Shown here: positions 6,279 through 15,469 of the stretch, one piece after another
How the letters are laid out: the number at the start of each line of letters is the position of its first letter
Numbering within the stretch: the stretch's first letter is position 1
Program-made: the position numbers and the translations under genes
Notes under the pieces: model-generated
Database searches by the model: none
What the model was told of the DNA's origin: nothing
The model's input: only the letters and a program-made list of their open reading frames with translations
Assembly: GCF_000278725.1 (NCBI RefSeq)
Contig: NZ_ALCA01000024.1
Span: forward strand, 1-36,677
DNA from: Actinomyces sp. ICM47
GTDB taxonomy: Bacteria; Actinomycetota; Actinomycetes; Actinomycetales; Actinomycetaceae
Length of the DNA stretch: 36,677 bases
Reading direction: 5' to 3'

Positions 6279-7598
6279 GTGAAGAGCACCGTCGAAACCC
6301 TCGAGCCCACTAAGGTTCGTCTGACCGTTGAGGTTCCCTTTGAGGAACTCAAGTCCGAAATGGACAAGGCGTACAAGGAGATCGCCGGACAGGTCAACAT
6401 CCCCGGCTTCCGTAAGGGCCACGTGCCTCCGCGCATCATCGACCAGCGTTTCGGCCGCGCCGCCGTCATCGAGCAGGTCGTCAACCAGGTCCTGCCCGGC
6501 CACTACTCCGACGCCGTCAACGAGAACGACCTGCGCCCCATGGCTCAGCCGACCGTCGACGTCACCGAGATCCCGAACGTGACCGGCCCCCAGGGCGGCC
6601 AGCTGGTCTTCACCGCCGAGGTTGACGTGGTCCCCGCCTTCGAGCTGCCCGAGATCGACGAGTCCATCGTCGTCGAGGTTGCCCCCACCGAGGTCACCGA
6701 CGAGGACGTGGAGAAGGAACTCGAAGACCTGCGTGGCCGCTTCGCCACCCTCAAGACCATCAACCGCAAGGCCAAGACTGGCGACTTCGCCACCATCGAC
6801 CTGGTTGCCACCATCAACGGCGAGCAGGTTGACTCCGCCTCTGACGTCTCCTACGAGATCGGCTCTGGCACCATGCTCGACGGCCAGGACACCGCCCTGC
6901 GCGGCACCAAGGCCGGCGACGAGGTCACCTTCACATCCACGCTCAAGGGCGGCGACCACGAGGGTGAAGAGGCTGAAGTCACTATCACGGTCAAGGCTAT
7001 GAAAGCGCGCGAGCTGCCCAAGGCTGACGACGACTTCGCTCAGATGGTCTCCGAGTTCGACACCATCGACGAACTCAAGGAAGACCTCAAGAAGCAGGCC
7101 GCCGAGTCCAAGGAGTCCCAGCAGGCCCTCGCCGCGCGCGATGCCCTGATCGACGTTCTCCTCGGCAAGGTTGAGATCGTTCTGCCCGAGTCCGCGGTCG
7201 ACCACCAGGTTGAGCACCGCGTCGGCGAGGACGCCAAGCCCAAGGAGAAGAAGGAAGCCCGCGAGGCTGTCGAGAAGGAGATTCGCACCGAGCTGCTCTC
7301 CGAGGCCCTGGCCAAGAAGTTCGACGTCCAGGTCTCACAGCAGGAACTCATCGACTACGCGATCCAGATGTCGCAGAACTTCGGCATTGACATCAACCAG
7401 CTGTTCTCTTCCCCCCAGCAGATGTCGAACGTTGTCGCTGACCTTGGCCGCTCGAAGGCTCTTATCGAGGCCCTCAAGGTCGTCACCGTCAAGGACACCA
7501 ACGGCGCTGACGTTGATCTGTCCAAGTTCTTCGGCACCGATCCCGCTACCGAAGAGGGCGCGGAGATCATCACCGAGGTCGCCGACGAGCAGGAGTGA
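6279..7598 (+). CDS. tig: Trigger factor, ribosome-associated chaperone
   Basis: Trigger factor binds ribosomal protein L23 at the exit tunnel, shields nascent chains and has peptidyl-prolyl isomerase activity. The 439-residue protein has the N-terminal ribosome-binding domain with the signature GFRKGHVP (43-50; consensus GFRxGKxP). A central FKBP-type isomerase domain spans about 155-245, and an alpha-helical chaperone domain follows up to an acidic tail. The GTG start at 6279 is preceded by ACGGAG. Frame usage and length (typically 430-470) agree with the family. It leads the block tig-clpP1-clpP2-clpX, the usual order of folding and proteolysis genes, but a strong terminator follows it, so clpP1P2 probably have their own promoter. 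Confidence 0.97.
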   Translation: MKSTVETLEPTKVRLTVEVPFEELKSEMDKAYKEIAGQVNIPGFRKGHVPPRIIDQRFGRAAVIEQVVNQVLPGHYSDAVNENDLRPMAQPTVDVTEIPNVTGPQGGQLVFTAEVDVVPAFELPEIDESIVVEVAPTEVTDEDVEKELEDLRGRFATLKTINRKAKTGDFATIDLVATINGEQVDSASDVSYEIGSGTMLDGQDTALRGTKAGDEVTFTSTLKGGDHEGEEAEVTITVKAMKARELPKADDDFAQMVSEFDTIDELKEDLKKQAAESKESQQALAARDALIDVLLGKVEIVLPESAVDHQVEHRVGEDAKPKEKKEAREAVEKEIRTELLSEALAKKFDVQVSQQELIDYAIQMSQNFGIDINQLFSSPQQMSNVVADLGRSKALIEALKVVTVKDTNGADVDLSKFFGTDPATEEGAEIITEVADEQE

Positions 7599-7643
7599 GT
7601 GCGGGCGCGAGACTTTTGCGCTGCGAATCACCCCGATCTGATC

Positions 7644-7675
7644 TCGAGGGGCGAGGCCTGGGCCTCGCCCCTCGA
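7644..7675 (+). terminator. Terminator after tig
   Basis: TCGAGGGGCGAGGCC (7644-7658) and its exact 15-bp complement (7661-7675) are separated by 2 bases. The stem is very stable but no T-run follows, as is common in high-GC actinobacteria. It separates tig from clpP1. Confidence 0.8.
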
Positions 7676-7788
7676 ACGCATGTGCCGACAGCGAAACGGC
7701 GGCCCGGCGCGCGCGCTGCGGGCCGCGCACCGGGTACGGTTGACACCAATGGGGCCACCTGGGCCCGCGAACAGACGAGGAGGTACGC

Positions 7789-8400
7789 GTGAGCGTGCAC
7801 AATACCGGGGCTGCTGGCGATGGCTCGCAGCTGGGACTGGGCGACTCGGTCTACCAGCGCCTGCTCAAGGAGCGCATCATTTGGCTGGGCGGCGAGGTCC
7901 GCGATGAGAACGCGAACGCGATCTGCGCGCAGCTGCTGCTGCTCGCGGCCGAGGATCCAGACCGCGACATCTACCTGTACATCAACTCGCCCGGCGGTTC
8001 GGTGACAGCCGGCATGGCCATCTACGACACGATGCAGTACATCAAGCCGGACGTCGTCACGGTCGGCATGGGTCTGGCCGCGTCGATGGGTCAGTTCCTG
8101 CTGACCGCGGGCGCTCCTGGGAAGCGTTACATCACGCCTCACACGCGCGTGCTGCTGCACCAGCCCTTGGGTGGCGCTGGCGGCTCGGCGACGGAGATTC
8201 GCATTAATGCGGACCTGATCCTGGGCATGAAGAAGGAACTCGCAGCGATCACCGCGTCTCGCACGGGCAAGACTGTCGAGCAGGTGGAGGCCGATGGTGA
8301 TCGCGACCACTGGTTCACCGCGCAGGAGGCCCTCGAGTACGGCTTCGTTGATCGCGTGATCGACAGCCCGCAGGAGATCGGAACGCGAGGAGAGAACTGA
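7789..8400 (+). CDS. clpP1: ATP-dependent Clp protease subunit ClpP1
   Basis: This is a 203-residue serine peptidase subunit of the Clp protease, which degrades unfolded and tagged proteins handed over by ClpX or ClpC. The catalytic residues are visible: S99 in GLAASMGQ, H124 in LLHQP and D173 in DRDHWF. The [19 protein letters not shown] segment is diagnostic. The GTG start at 7789 follows GAGGAGGT. The stop overlaps the ATG of clpP2 by one base, so the two subunits are made together. In actinobacteria ClpP1 and ClpP2 form a mixed tetradecamer with one ring of each. Confidence 0.97.
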   Translation: MSVHNTGAAGDGSQLGLGDSVYQRLLKERIIWLGGEVRDENANAICAQLLLLAAEDPDRDIYLYINSPGGSVTAGMAIYDTMQYIKPDVVTVGMGLAASMGQFLLTAGAPGKRYITPHTRVLLHQPLGGAGGSATEIRINADLILGMKKELAAITASRTGKTVEQVEADGDRDHWFTAQEALEYGFVDRVIDSPQEIGTRGEN

Positions 8401-9044
8401 TGAGCACTCAGCCCTACTTTGAGGCGGTTGCCCGCCAGATGCCGCAGGCCCGCTACGTGCTGCCCGACTTCGAGGAGCGCACGGCCTACGGTTTCCGCCG
8501 TCAGAATCCCTACACGAAGCTGTTCGAGGATCGCATCGTGTTCCTGGGAGTGCAGGTGGATGATGCCAGCGCCGATGACGTGATGGCGCAGCTGCTGGTC
8601 CTGGAGTCCCAGGATCCGGATTCGCTGATCACCATGTACATCAACTCGCCCGGTGGCTCCTTCACGGCGCTGACGGCGATCTACGACACGATGCAGTACA
8701 TCAAGCCGCAGGTGCAGACGGTGTGCCTCGGACAGGCCGCCTCCGCAGCTGCTGTGCTGCTGGCCGCTGGTTCGCCCGGAAAGCGTCTGGCGCTGCCTAA
8801 CGCTCGTATCCTCATTCACCAGCCGGCGATGGAGGGTATGCAGGGGCAGGCCTCGGACATCCAGATCGTCGCTGACGAGATCGACCGTATGCGCGCGTGG
8901 CTCGAGGACACCATCTCGTATCACTCGGGTAAGTCGGTGGAGCAGGTGCGCCGCGACATCGAGCGCGACAAGATCCTCACTGCCCCGCAGGCGGCCGAGT
9001 ATGGTCTGATCGATCAGGTGCTTGAGTCTCGTAAGGCTCTCTGA
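8400..9044 (+). CDS. clpP2: ATP-dependent Clp protease subunit ClpP2
   Basis: This 214-residue second ClpP subunit is encoded directly after ClpP1 and overlaps it by one base. The triad is S115 (GQAASAAA), H140 (ILIHQP) and D190 (ERDKIL), with the [19 protein letters not shown] substrate strand. The N-terminal extension before the first conserved block may be processed, as is known for actinobacterial ClpP2. A 13-bp stem terminator follows 14 bp after the stop, so clpX, though next in order, is expressed separately. Confidence 0.97.
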   Translation: MSTQPYFEAVARQMPQARYVLPDFEERTAYGFRRQNPYTKLFEDRIVFLGVQVDDASADDVMAQLLVLESQDPDSLITMYINSPGGSFTALTAIYDTMQYIKPQVQTVCLGQAASAAAVLLAAGSPGKRLALPNARILIHQPAMEGMQGQASDIQIVADEIDRMRAWLEDTISYHSGKSVEQVRRDIERDKILTAPQAAEYGLIDQVLESRKAL

Positions 9045-9058
9045 CGCTGTCGTCATTG

Positions 9059-9111
9059 ACGAGGCCGTGGCTTCCCCGTGCGTTTTCGCGTGGCGGGTGC
9101 CACGGCCTCGT
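9059..9111 (+). terminator. Terminator of clpP1P2, built from the repeated 13-mer
   Basis: ACGAGGCCGTGGC (9059-9071) and GCCACGGCCTCGT (9099-9111) form a perfect 13-bp stem, followed by TTGTTG. The same two words build the terminator at 20673-20739. Single copies occur elsewhere, including inside genes. Confidence 0.85.
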
Positions 9112-9292
9112 TGTTGAAACAAGGGCATGGTGTCCGACCAATGTTGCGGGAAAGCCCCTTATTGAGCGCGTTGAAAGTCTGCTGTGATGCGTGTTACGAT
9201 CTGACGTGTTGTGATAAGTGAACATTTCGTAACAATGTGCGCGCCGCGATGGATTTTTCCCCCTTGTGCACTAGGTTATTTTGTAGTAAGTG

Positions 9293-9324
9293 CGAATACA
9301 TATTCGACCGAACGGAAAACGTTC
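9293..9324 (+). promoter_or_regulatory. Two adjacent operators upstream of clpX
   Basis: CGAATA-CA-TATTCG (9293-9306) is a perfect palindrome. GAACG-GAAAA-CGTTC (9310-9324) is a perfect 5-bp inverted repeat on the next helical turn. The first differs from the actinobacterial SOS box (CGAAC-N4-GTTCG) by a symmetric C-to-T and G-to-A change. Both lie within 50 bp of the clpX GTG, where a repressor or activator would act. Confidence 0.5.
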
Positions 9325-9341
9325 AATTTTGAGGAGGTCTC

Positions 9342-10601
9342 GTGGCTCGTCTGACTGATGGCGCGGAACTGCTCAAGTGCTCTTTCTGCGGGAAGAGTCA
9401 GAAGCAGGTGCGTAAGCTCATCGGTGGCTCCGGCGCATACATCTGTGACGAATGCATCGAGCTGTGTAACGAGATTATTGAGGAAGAGTTGGGCGCGCAG
9501 CAAGCGTTGACGGCTGCTGCCCCCCTTCCCAAGCCTCGCGAGATTAATGAATTCCTGAATACTTGGGTCATTGGTCAGGATCGCGCGAAGCGTGCCCTTT
9601 CGGTCGCGGTGTATAACCACTACAAGCGCGTGCGTTCGCGTGAGGCCGGCAATGCCGAGGATATGCTGGGCACGAAGTCCAACATTCTGCTGCTAGGTCC
9701 CACGGGCACGGGTAAGACCCACCTGGCGCGCTGCCTGGCCCGCCTGCTTGACGTGCCTTTCGCCATCGTTGACGCCACCGCCCTGACTGAGGCTGGCTAC
9801 GTCGGCGAGGACGTGGAAAACATTCTCCTGCGCCTCATTCAGGAGGCCGATGGTGACATCAAGAAGGCCGAGAAGGGCATCATCTACGTCGACGAGATCG
9901 ACAAGATTGGCCGCAAGGCCGAGAACGCCTCTATCACCCGCGACGTGTCGGGCGAAGGCGTGCAGCAAGCCCTCCTGAAGATCATCGAAGGCACGGTCGC
10001 CTCCGTGCCTCCCACGGGCGGGCGCAAGCACCCCCACCAGCAGTTCCTTGAGATCGACACCTCCGGCATCCTCTTTATCGCCGCCGGTGCCTTCGCTGGC
10101 ATCGAAGACATCGTGAAGGCCCGCCTGGGCCGCCGTTCCACAGGCTTCGGGTCCGAACTGAAGAGCACCTCGGAGATGGGTGACCTCTACGAGGCCGTGA
10201 GCGCCGAGGACCTGCACAAGTTCGGCATGATCCCCGAGTTCATTGGCCGACTTCCCATCCTGACCTCCACGAAGGAGCTGACGGAGGAAGACCTGGTCCG
10301 CGTCCTGACTGAACCGTCGAATTCGCTCGTGCGCCAGTACCAGCACTTGTTTGAGCTGGACGGTATGGAACTGGAGTTTACCCACGACGCGCTCCTGGCT
10401 ATCGCCACTCTGGCGAACGAACGCAAGACCGGCGCGCGCGGCCTGTCCTCCATCATGGAACAGACCCTCTCCGATCTCATGTTCGACCTGCCCAGCCGCG
10501 ACGATGTCGCCCGCGTGCTCGTCACGCGCGACCTGGTCGAAGGCTATGGCGAGGCCGAACTTTATCCTGAACGCTCCTCGGAAGGTAAGCGCAGCGCCTG
10601 A
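9342..10601 (+). CDS. clpX: ATP-dependent Clp protease ATPase subunit ClpX
   Basis: ClpX is the AAA+ unfoldase that recognises tagged substrates and feeds them into ClpP. In this 419-residue protein the N-terminal zinc-binding domain has Cys13, 16, 35 and 38 (CSFC...CDEC). Walker A is GPTGTGKT (119-126), the pore loop GYVG (152-155) and Walker B IIYVDEID (180-187). The ClpP-binding loop and sensor regions follow ([20 protein letters not shown]). The GTG start at 9342 has GAGGAGG nine bases upstream. Length matches the family (about 420). Paired operators in the 5' region suggest regulation independent of clpP1P2. Confidence 0.98.
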   Translation: MARLTDGAELLKCSFCGKSQKQVRKLIGGSGAYICDECIELCNEIIEEELGAQQALTAAAPLPKPREINEFLNTWVIGQDRAKRALSVAVYNHYKRVRSREAGNAEDMLGTKSNILLLGPTGTGKTHLARCLARLLDVPFAIVDATALTEAGYVGEDVENILLRLIQEADGDIKKAEKGIIYVDEIDKIGRKAENASITRDVSGEGVQQALLKIIEGTVASVPPTGGRKHPHQQFLEIDTSGILFIAAGAFAGIEDIVKARLGRRSTGFGSELKSTSEMGDLYEAVSAEDLHKFGMIPEFIGRLPILTSTKELTEEDLVRVLTEPSNSLVRQYQHLFELDGMELEFTHDALLAIATLANERKTGARGLSSIMEQTLSDLMFDLPSRDDVARVLVTRDLVEGYGEAELYPERSSEGKRSA

Positions 10602-10649
10602 GTCCTCCCGCTAGACTTCTGATCAGTCGAGACGTAACGGGAGGATTCC

Positions 10650-11006
10650 ATGCAGAATCAAGACGAAGCCCGGGTTGCCGGTTCCGCTGACCGGGGTGTG
10701 AGTGGTGTACCCGCCGAGCTGGCCGAGGCTCGCGCCACCATCGACAACATTGACGCCGCGCTCGTGCACATTCTCGCCGAGCGTTTCCGCTGCACGCAGC
10801 GCGTCGGGCACATCAAGGCGCGCCTGGATCTGCCTCCCGCAGACCCAGCTCGCGAGGCCCGCCAGGTCGAGCGCCTGCGCACGCTGGCCGCCTCCTCCGG
10901 TCTCGACCCCGACTTTGCTGAGAAGTTCCTGGGCTTCATGGTGCGTGAGGTCATCCGTCACCACGAGGACATCAAAGCCGAATACGACGAGTCCTCCTGC
11001 CTCTAA
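10650..11006 (+). CDS. Chorismate mutase, AroQ type
   Basis: This 118-residue all-alpha protein resembles monofunctional AroQ chorismate mutases, which convert chorismate to prephenate for phenylalanine and tyrosine. The first helix is AELAEARATIDNIDAALVHI. K56 in VGHIKARLDLP aligns with the catalytic lysine, and the C-terminal helix is FLGFMVREVIRHHEDIKAEY. Chorismate-mutase placement beside clpX occurs in other Actinomycetaceae as far as I recall. ATG 10650 has GGGAGG upstream. It lies 48 bp after clpX and may be co-transcribed with it. Confidence 0.88.
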   Translation: MQNQDEARVAGSADRGVSGVPAELAEARATIDNIDAALVHILAERFRCTQRVGHIKARLDLPPADPAREARQVERLRTLAASSGLDPDFAEKFLGFMVREVIRHHEDIKAEYDESSCL

Positions 11007-11159
11007 GCGCGGCGCGCGGGCCGAGTGATGAAGGAAGACTCAGCCACGGCCTCGTCCATCGACACACCCCCGGGTAGAGCGGCGTTCATCCGCGTTCGCA
11101 CGTCCCGCGTCGGTTAGACTGTCACGAGTTGGCTAGAGGGTGTTTGGGGGATAGGGCCG

Positions 11160-12185
11160 ATGGTTAATCTTGGCGATATCGCGAAGGCGACGGGCTTTTC
11201 GAAGGCGACCGTGTCTCGTGTCTTATCTGGTGACCCCAGCTTCACCGCGAAAGAGTCGACCCGCCACCGCGTGATCCAGGTTGCCAACGAACTCGGCTAC
11301 GCGCTGCGCACCTCTCGTTCCGGCATCCCCCAGACGATTGCGGTGTTGGAAAACTTCGATTCTTCGCCCGGCCCGCGTGATTCCTATTTTTCCGATGTGC
11401 GCGAGGCGCTGAGCGAGCGCGCTATCGAGAACATGATGAGCCTGTCGTTCTTCCCCGACGTGCGCTCACTGATCGACGCGAGCGAGGAGTATTCCGGTTT
11501 CGTCTCGCTGGGTCCCGCGCCCCTGACGCGCGAAGACCTGACCGCGCTGCATGAGGCGCTGCCCCACGGCGTGTTCATCGACATCAACCCCGCGCCCACC
11601 CTCTTCCATTCCGTGCGCCCCGACCTGCAGCAGACCGTCATTGAAGCGATCTATGCGCTGCGCGAGCAGGGGCGGACTCGCATCGGTTTCATTGGCGGGG
11701 ACGGACACATGATGGGATCTCACCTGTTTTGCCAGGACCCGCGAACCATCGCGTTCGACGAGTGGGCACGCCTGCTGAACATGCCGGTTGAGGGCCTGGT
11801 GTTCGCAACCGGTCCTTTCACTGTGGACAACGGGCGTCGGCAGACCGAGGCGCTGCTCGATGCGTGCGGCCAGAAGGTGCCTGATGCGCTCCTGGTTGCC
11901 GCAGACTCGCTCGCGGTCGGCGTCCTCCAGGCACTGTTTGCGCGCGGGATCCGCGTGCCCGATCAGGTGGCGGTCGTCTCTATCGACAACCTGGAGGTCT
12001 GCGAGTACACGGCACCGCCGCTCAGCTCCTACGCGATCGAACCACCCGAGCTGGCGGAGACGACTCTGATGCTGCTGTCCGACTCGATTGTGGGTCGCTT
12101 CAAACACAAGCATCATATATTGCTGTCGACCCGCCTGGTCGCGCGCCAGAGTTTCGTGCCCGCCGAGGAGACGTCAGAGTCTTAA
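11160..12185 (+). CDS. LacI-family repressor of the lactose locus
   Basis: This 341-residue DNA-binding repressor has an N-terminal LacI-type helix-turn-helix (DIAKATGFSKATVSRVLSGD, residues 6-25) and hinge (VIQVANELGY). A periplasmic-binding-like sugar domain follows (RTRIGFIGGDGHMMG; DALLVAADSLAVGVLQAL; VAVVSIDNLEV). The effector domain resembles galactoside regulators such as LacR/EbgR. It faces lacZ tail to tail across a shared terminator, with the permease beyond, so lactose or a galactoside is the expected inducer (inference). A likely operator (AACGG-N5-CCGTT) lies between lacZ and the permease. No good Shine-Dalgarno precedes ATG 11160. Confidence 0.88.
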   Translation: MVNLGDIAKATGFSKATVSRVLSGDPSFTAKESTRHRVIQVANELGYALRTSRSGIPQTIAVLENFDSSPGPRDSYFSDVREALSERAIENMMSLSFFPDVRSLIDASEEYSGFVSLGPAPLTREDLTALHEALPHGVFIDINPAPTLFHSVRPDLQQTVIEAIYALREQGRTRIGFIGGDGHMMGSHLFCQDPRTIAFDEWARLLNMPVEGLVFATGPFTVDNGRRQTEALLDACGQKVPDALLVAADSLAVGVLQALFARGIRVPDQVAVVSIDNLEVCEYTAPPLSSYAIEPPELAETTLMLLSDSIVGRFKHKHHILLSTRLVARQSFVPAEETSES

Positions 12186-12206
12186 CAGCGGCGCGGACAC
12201 AGGTGA

Positions 12207-12237
12207 GCGGCGGGGGATTGGCACATACCCCCGCCGC
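12207..12237. terminator. Shared terminator between lacI-type gene and lacZ
   Basis: GCGGCGGGGG (12207-12216) and CCCCCGCCGC (12228-12237) form a perfect 10-bp stem with an 11-base loop between two convergent genes. It can serve both strands; there is no long T-run. Confidence 0.7.
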
Positions 12238-12246
12238 CCGCGTGCG

Positions 12247-15200
12247 TCAGATGAGGGACAGCGTCACGTCGAGCACCTGTGTGCCGCTCGCGTCGACGTG
12301 GAACTCATCGTGGACCGGCGATCCCCAGGAGTCGTCGCCGCCGACCCCCATCTGTGCGGTGAGGAGGCGCAGGTAGGTCGCCGCGCGCTCCTCGGGTGCG
12401 GGTAGCTCCCACCAGTGGGTGGCCTGCTCGATCTGCGCCGAGGAATAGGGCAGGAGCGAGACGCCCAGCTCGCCGCAGGCATCGATGCGCAGGCCGTGGC
12501 CCTCGGCGTCAGTCACCTCGCACCAGCGCGTACCCGGGTGGTAGCCGCACTCCTGTGGCACCGCGTAGGGCGCGATGCCCTCCGCCGCGCTGGCCTCCCA
12601 CACGCCCAGCGTTGCACCGTCCAGTCGATCCGCGTACGCCTCAACGGGGCCGAGGCCGTAGAAGCGCAGGTGGTCAATCGAAGCTGGGAGCGCCCACTCC
12701 ACGCCGAAGCATGGCATGGTCGGTAGGCCTGTCGCGCCCGGGTAGGTCGCGGTCAGGCGGATCGTGCCGTCGACGCGCAGCTCGTAGCGGACCGGAACGA
12801 TCACCTCGTCCAGACCAGCGAGCTTGTACTCGTAGGTCACGACAACGCTGCCAGGTCCCTCCTCCACACGCGTGCCCACGCAGCGCGCGTAGGCACCAGC
12901 CGTCGTCCAGCACGCGCGATCAAAGCCGTGACCGCAGCCGCGGTCGTTGTCCGTGAGCGGACGGAATGTGGTCAGGCGCGGTGGGCGTGCCACCATGGCC
13001 GTCTCCCCGCGCTTCCACTGGACGATGCCGCCCGCCGTGCGAGACAGCAACGCCTCGTTGTCACCCTCGCGCATGCCGATGTTCCAGCGGCCCACCGTAA
13101 ATGAGACCCCGCCCGCAGGCGCGGTGTCGGCCACCTCGGGACGCGAGTGGATCGTTTGCCCGACGGACACGACGTGTCCGGCCTCGCACCATGGTGTGTC
13201 GGAGGCCAGGACGAGCGCGGCCTCCAGGACGATCTCGTGCTGTGTGTCGGCCAGGAGGTCGCTCGGCCAACCCACGGCCACGGCGCTCTCCTCGCCAGGG
13301 GCAGCCACGGCCTCATACATCTCCTCCCACGCGACCTCGCCGTCGGCGAGCACGCGAGCGCGGATACGCAGATCCGACAAAGCAGCGGGCAGAGCCACCG
13401 CATTGACTCGGATTTCCTTGGCGCTCGGGGTGAACATCACCGGAGCGTAGAGCGCCTTGACGGCCTGCGCCTGGGGCTTCGGGGTGCGATCGACGAAGAG
13501 AATGCCGTCGCAGGAAAACTCCCAATCGCAGGGGCGATCCTCAAAATCACCGCCGTACGCCAGGAACTCACCGCCCGAGCCGGCCGTCGCCTCGTGGTAG
13601 AGCGCCTGATCAACCAGATCCCAGATGAAACCGCCTCCGTAGGCGGGGTAACGCTCCAAGGCCGTGTAGAGCTGCAGGCCGCCCACCGAGTTACCCATCG
13701 AGTGCATGTACTCGCACGACAGGTAGGGCTTCGTCGGGTTATCCCGCAGGTACTCCTCAATCGCGTCGGGTAGGGCATACATGCGCGACTCAATATCCGA
13801 GGCGTCGTCGAACTCACGGTCCCAGGTCACCCCCTCGTAGTGGACCGGACGCGCCGGATCAAGTTCGTGCGAGCGGTGGTACATCGAGCGGAAGACCTCG
13901 CCGCCGAACGACTCATTGCCCAGCGACCAAATGAGCACGGACGGGTGGTTATAGTCCTGGCGAACCATCGACTCTAGGCGGTCCACACACGCGCCCTCCC
14001 ACTCCATCTTCGAACCCGGAATCGCGGTGGCGGGGGTGGGGATGTCACCGGGCGTGCACCACGAGCCGTGCGTCTCCAGGTTTGCCTCGTCGATGACGTA
14101 GAGACCGTACTCGTCGCACAGGTCCAGGAAACGGGTGTCGTTGGGGTAGTGGCTGGTACGAATCGCGTTGATGTTGAGCTGCTTGCACAGCTTAATGTCC
14201 GTGATCATGTCCTCCATTGACATCGTGCGGCCCGTGCGTGCGTTGAACTCATGGCGGTTTGAGCCGCGGAAGATCAGGCGCTGGCCGTTGAGCGTGAAGA
14301 CCGAGTCGACGATCTCGAAACGCCGGAAGCCCACCCGCTGGGTTACCCGCTCCACGCCGCCGTCCCCGTCCCCGAGGGTCAGCGTCAACGTGTAGAGCGA
14401 CGGGGACTCCGCACTCCACGGTTGCACGTCCGCTAGCTTCGCATCTAGGTCGAGGTGCTGGGCGCTCGCGGGTCCGTCGTGGTGCCAGACGACCTGTCCG
14501 TCTGGGGCGCTCAGCTCTGCGGTGATCGTCGTGTTTTCGAGGGCACCCTCGATGTGCGCAGCGACGGTGAACGTACCCTCTCCGGTTGCCGCGTCGTAGT
14601 CTGCACGCGCCGCGAGGTTCTCCACATGGGTCGCGGGCAACGCCACCAGGGACACCGAGCGGAACAGGCCGTGGAAGCGCCACGAGTCCTGGTCCTCCAG
14701 CCATGAGGCGCTGGAGTACTCGTAGCACACGACGACGATGTCGTGCGTCTCTGTCTCGCCCGACAGCGCTTCCGTGATGTCGAATTCGCTGGCCGTGTAG
14801 CCGTCCTCGCAGTAGCCGATGAACGTGCCGTCCACCCAGATGTAGAGGGCCGTCGCGAAGCCGTCGAAGCGCACTCGCACGCTGCCGCGCGCATCCAGGG
14901 TCTGTGCCACGGCCTCGTCCAGGTTGAAGGAACGGCGGTAGACAGCGACGCGGCAGTCACTGGGGGCGGCCGGGGCCTGCGGATCCTCGTGTCCGTCCCA
15001 TGGCATCTGGATGTTGACGTATGCCGGTGGCCATAGTCCCTGCGTCTCGAGGGTGGAGGGGACGGGGATGGAATGGACGTCGCCCTGATCGAATGCGTCG
15101 GTAGGAGAGCCGAGGGACACGCGGGTGCCCGAGGTGAGTGCGACCTCCCAGGTGCCGTCGAGGCTCTGGCTGGGTGCCGTGGAGCGGTGCGTGGAGCGGG

Positions 15201-15282
15201 CGCTCAGTCGATTGACAGCGAAGGCCTGCGGATCATGGAGCCAGGCTGGGTTGGGCGTGTTGATAAGAGCGGTGTGGGACAC
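12247..15282 (-). CDS. lacZ: Beta-galactosidase, GH2 LacZ type
   Basis: This 1011-residue glycoside hydrolase family 2 enzyme hydrolyses lactose to glucose and galactose. It has the N-terminal sugar-binding and jelly-roll domains (SLDGTWEVAL; PVPSTLETQG). The TIM barrel carries acid/base E457 in WSLGNES and nucleophile E524 in LSCEYMHSMGN. The C-terminal beta-gal small-chain domain follows (about 740-1011). I chose GTG 15282 because GGAGGT lies 4 bases upstream; the longer frame from 15354 has no ribosome-binding site and non-family residues. There is no signal peptide, so it acts in the cytoplasm on sugar imported by the divergent permease at 15470. Confidence 0.96.
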   Translation of the reverse strand: MSHTALINTPNPAWLHDPQAFAVNRLSARSTHRSTAPSQSLDGTWEVALTSGTRVSLGSPTDAFDQGDVHSIPVPSTLETQGLWPPAYVNIQMPWDGHEDPQAPAAPSDCRVAVYRRSFNLDEAVAQTLDARGSVRVRFDGFATALYIWVDGTFIGYCEDGYTASEFDITEALSGETETHDIVVVCYEYSSASWLEDQDSWRFHGLFRSVSLVALPATHVENLAARADYDAATGEGTFTVAAHIEGALENTTITAELSAPDGQVVWHHDGPASAQHLDLDAKLADVQPWSAESPSLYTLTLTLGDGDGGVERVTQRVGFRRFEIVDSVFTLNGQRLIFRGSNRHEFNARTGRTMSMEDMITDIKLCKQLNINAIRTSHYPNDTRFLDLCDEYGLYVIDEANLETHGSWCTPGDIPTPATAIPGSKMEWEGACVDRLESMVRQDYNHPSVLIWSLGNESFGGEVFRSMYHRSHELDPARPVHYEGVTWDREFDDASDIESRMYALPDAIEEYLRDNPTKPYLSCEYMHSMGNSVGGLQLYTALERYPAYGGGFIWDLVDQALYHEATAGSGGEFLAYGGDFEDRPCDWEFSCDGILFVDRTPKPQAQAVKALYAPVMFTPSAKEIRVNAVALPAALSDLRIRARVLADGEVAWEEMYEAVAAPGEESAVAVGWPSDLLADTQHEIVLEAALVLASDTPWCEAGHVVSVGQTIHSRPEVADTAPAGGVSFTVGRWNIGMREGDNEALLSRTAGGIVQWKRGETAMVARPPRLTTFRPLTDNDRGCGHGFDRACWTTAGAYARCVGTRVEEGPGSVVVTYEYKLAGLDEVIVPVRYELRVDGTIRLTATYPGATGLPTMPCFGVEWALPASIDHLRFYGLGPVEAYADRLDGATLGVWEASAAEGIAPYAVPQECGYHPGTRWCEVTDAEGHGLRIDACGELGVSLLPYSSAQIEQATHWWELPAPEERAATYLRLLTAQMGVGGDDSWGSPVHDEFHVDASGTQVLDVTLSLI

Positions 15283-15409
15283 AGTGACCTCCGAACGTGC
15301 GACATTGCGGTGGAGCGAACTTGCTCTGCCATCAGAGTAGCCCCTTTTTGTCATACGCGCAATAACGTAACCATGCGTGAGCTAATAATCGAAAAATCCC
15401 TTGCGCATC

Positions 15410-15424
15410 AACGGTAAATCCGTT
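15410..15424. promoter_or_regulatory. Candidate LacI-type operator between lacZ and permease
   Basis: AACGG-TAAAT-CCGTT is a perfect 5-bp inverted repeat in the 187-bp AT-rich space between the divergent lacZ and permease genes, 46 bp before the permease ATG. A repressor bound here could control both. The adjacent LacI-family gene is the natural candidate (inference). Confidence 0.5.
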
Positions 15425-15469
15425 AACTTACAAGTGTCCACACAAGAGTTGCTTCGAAGGAGAGGGACC

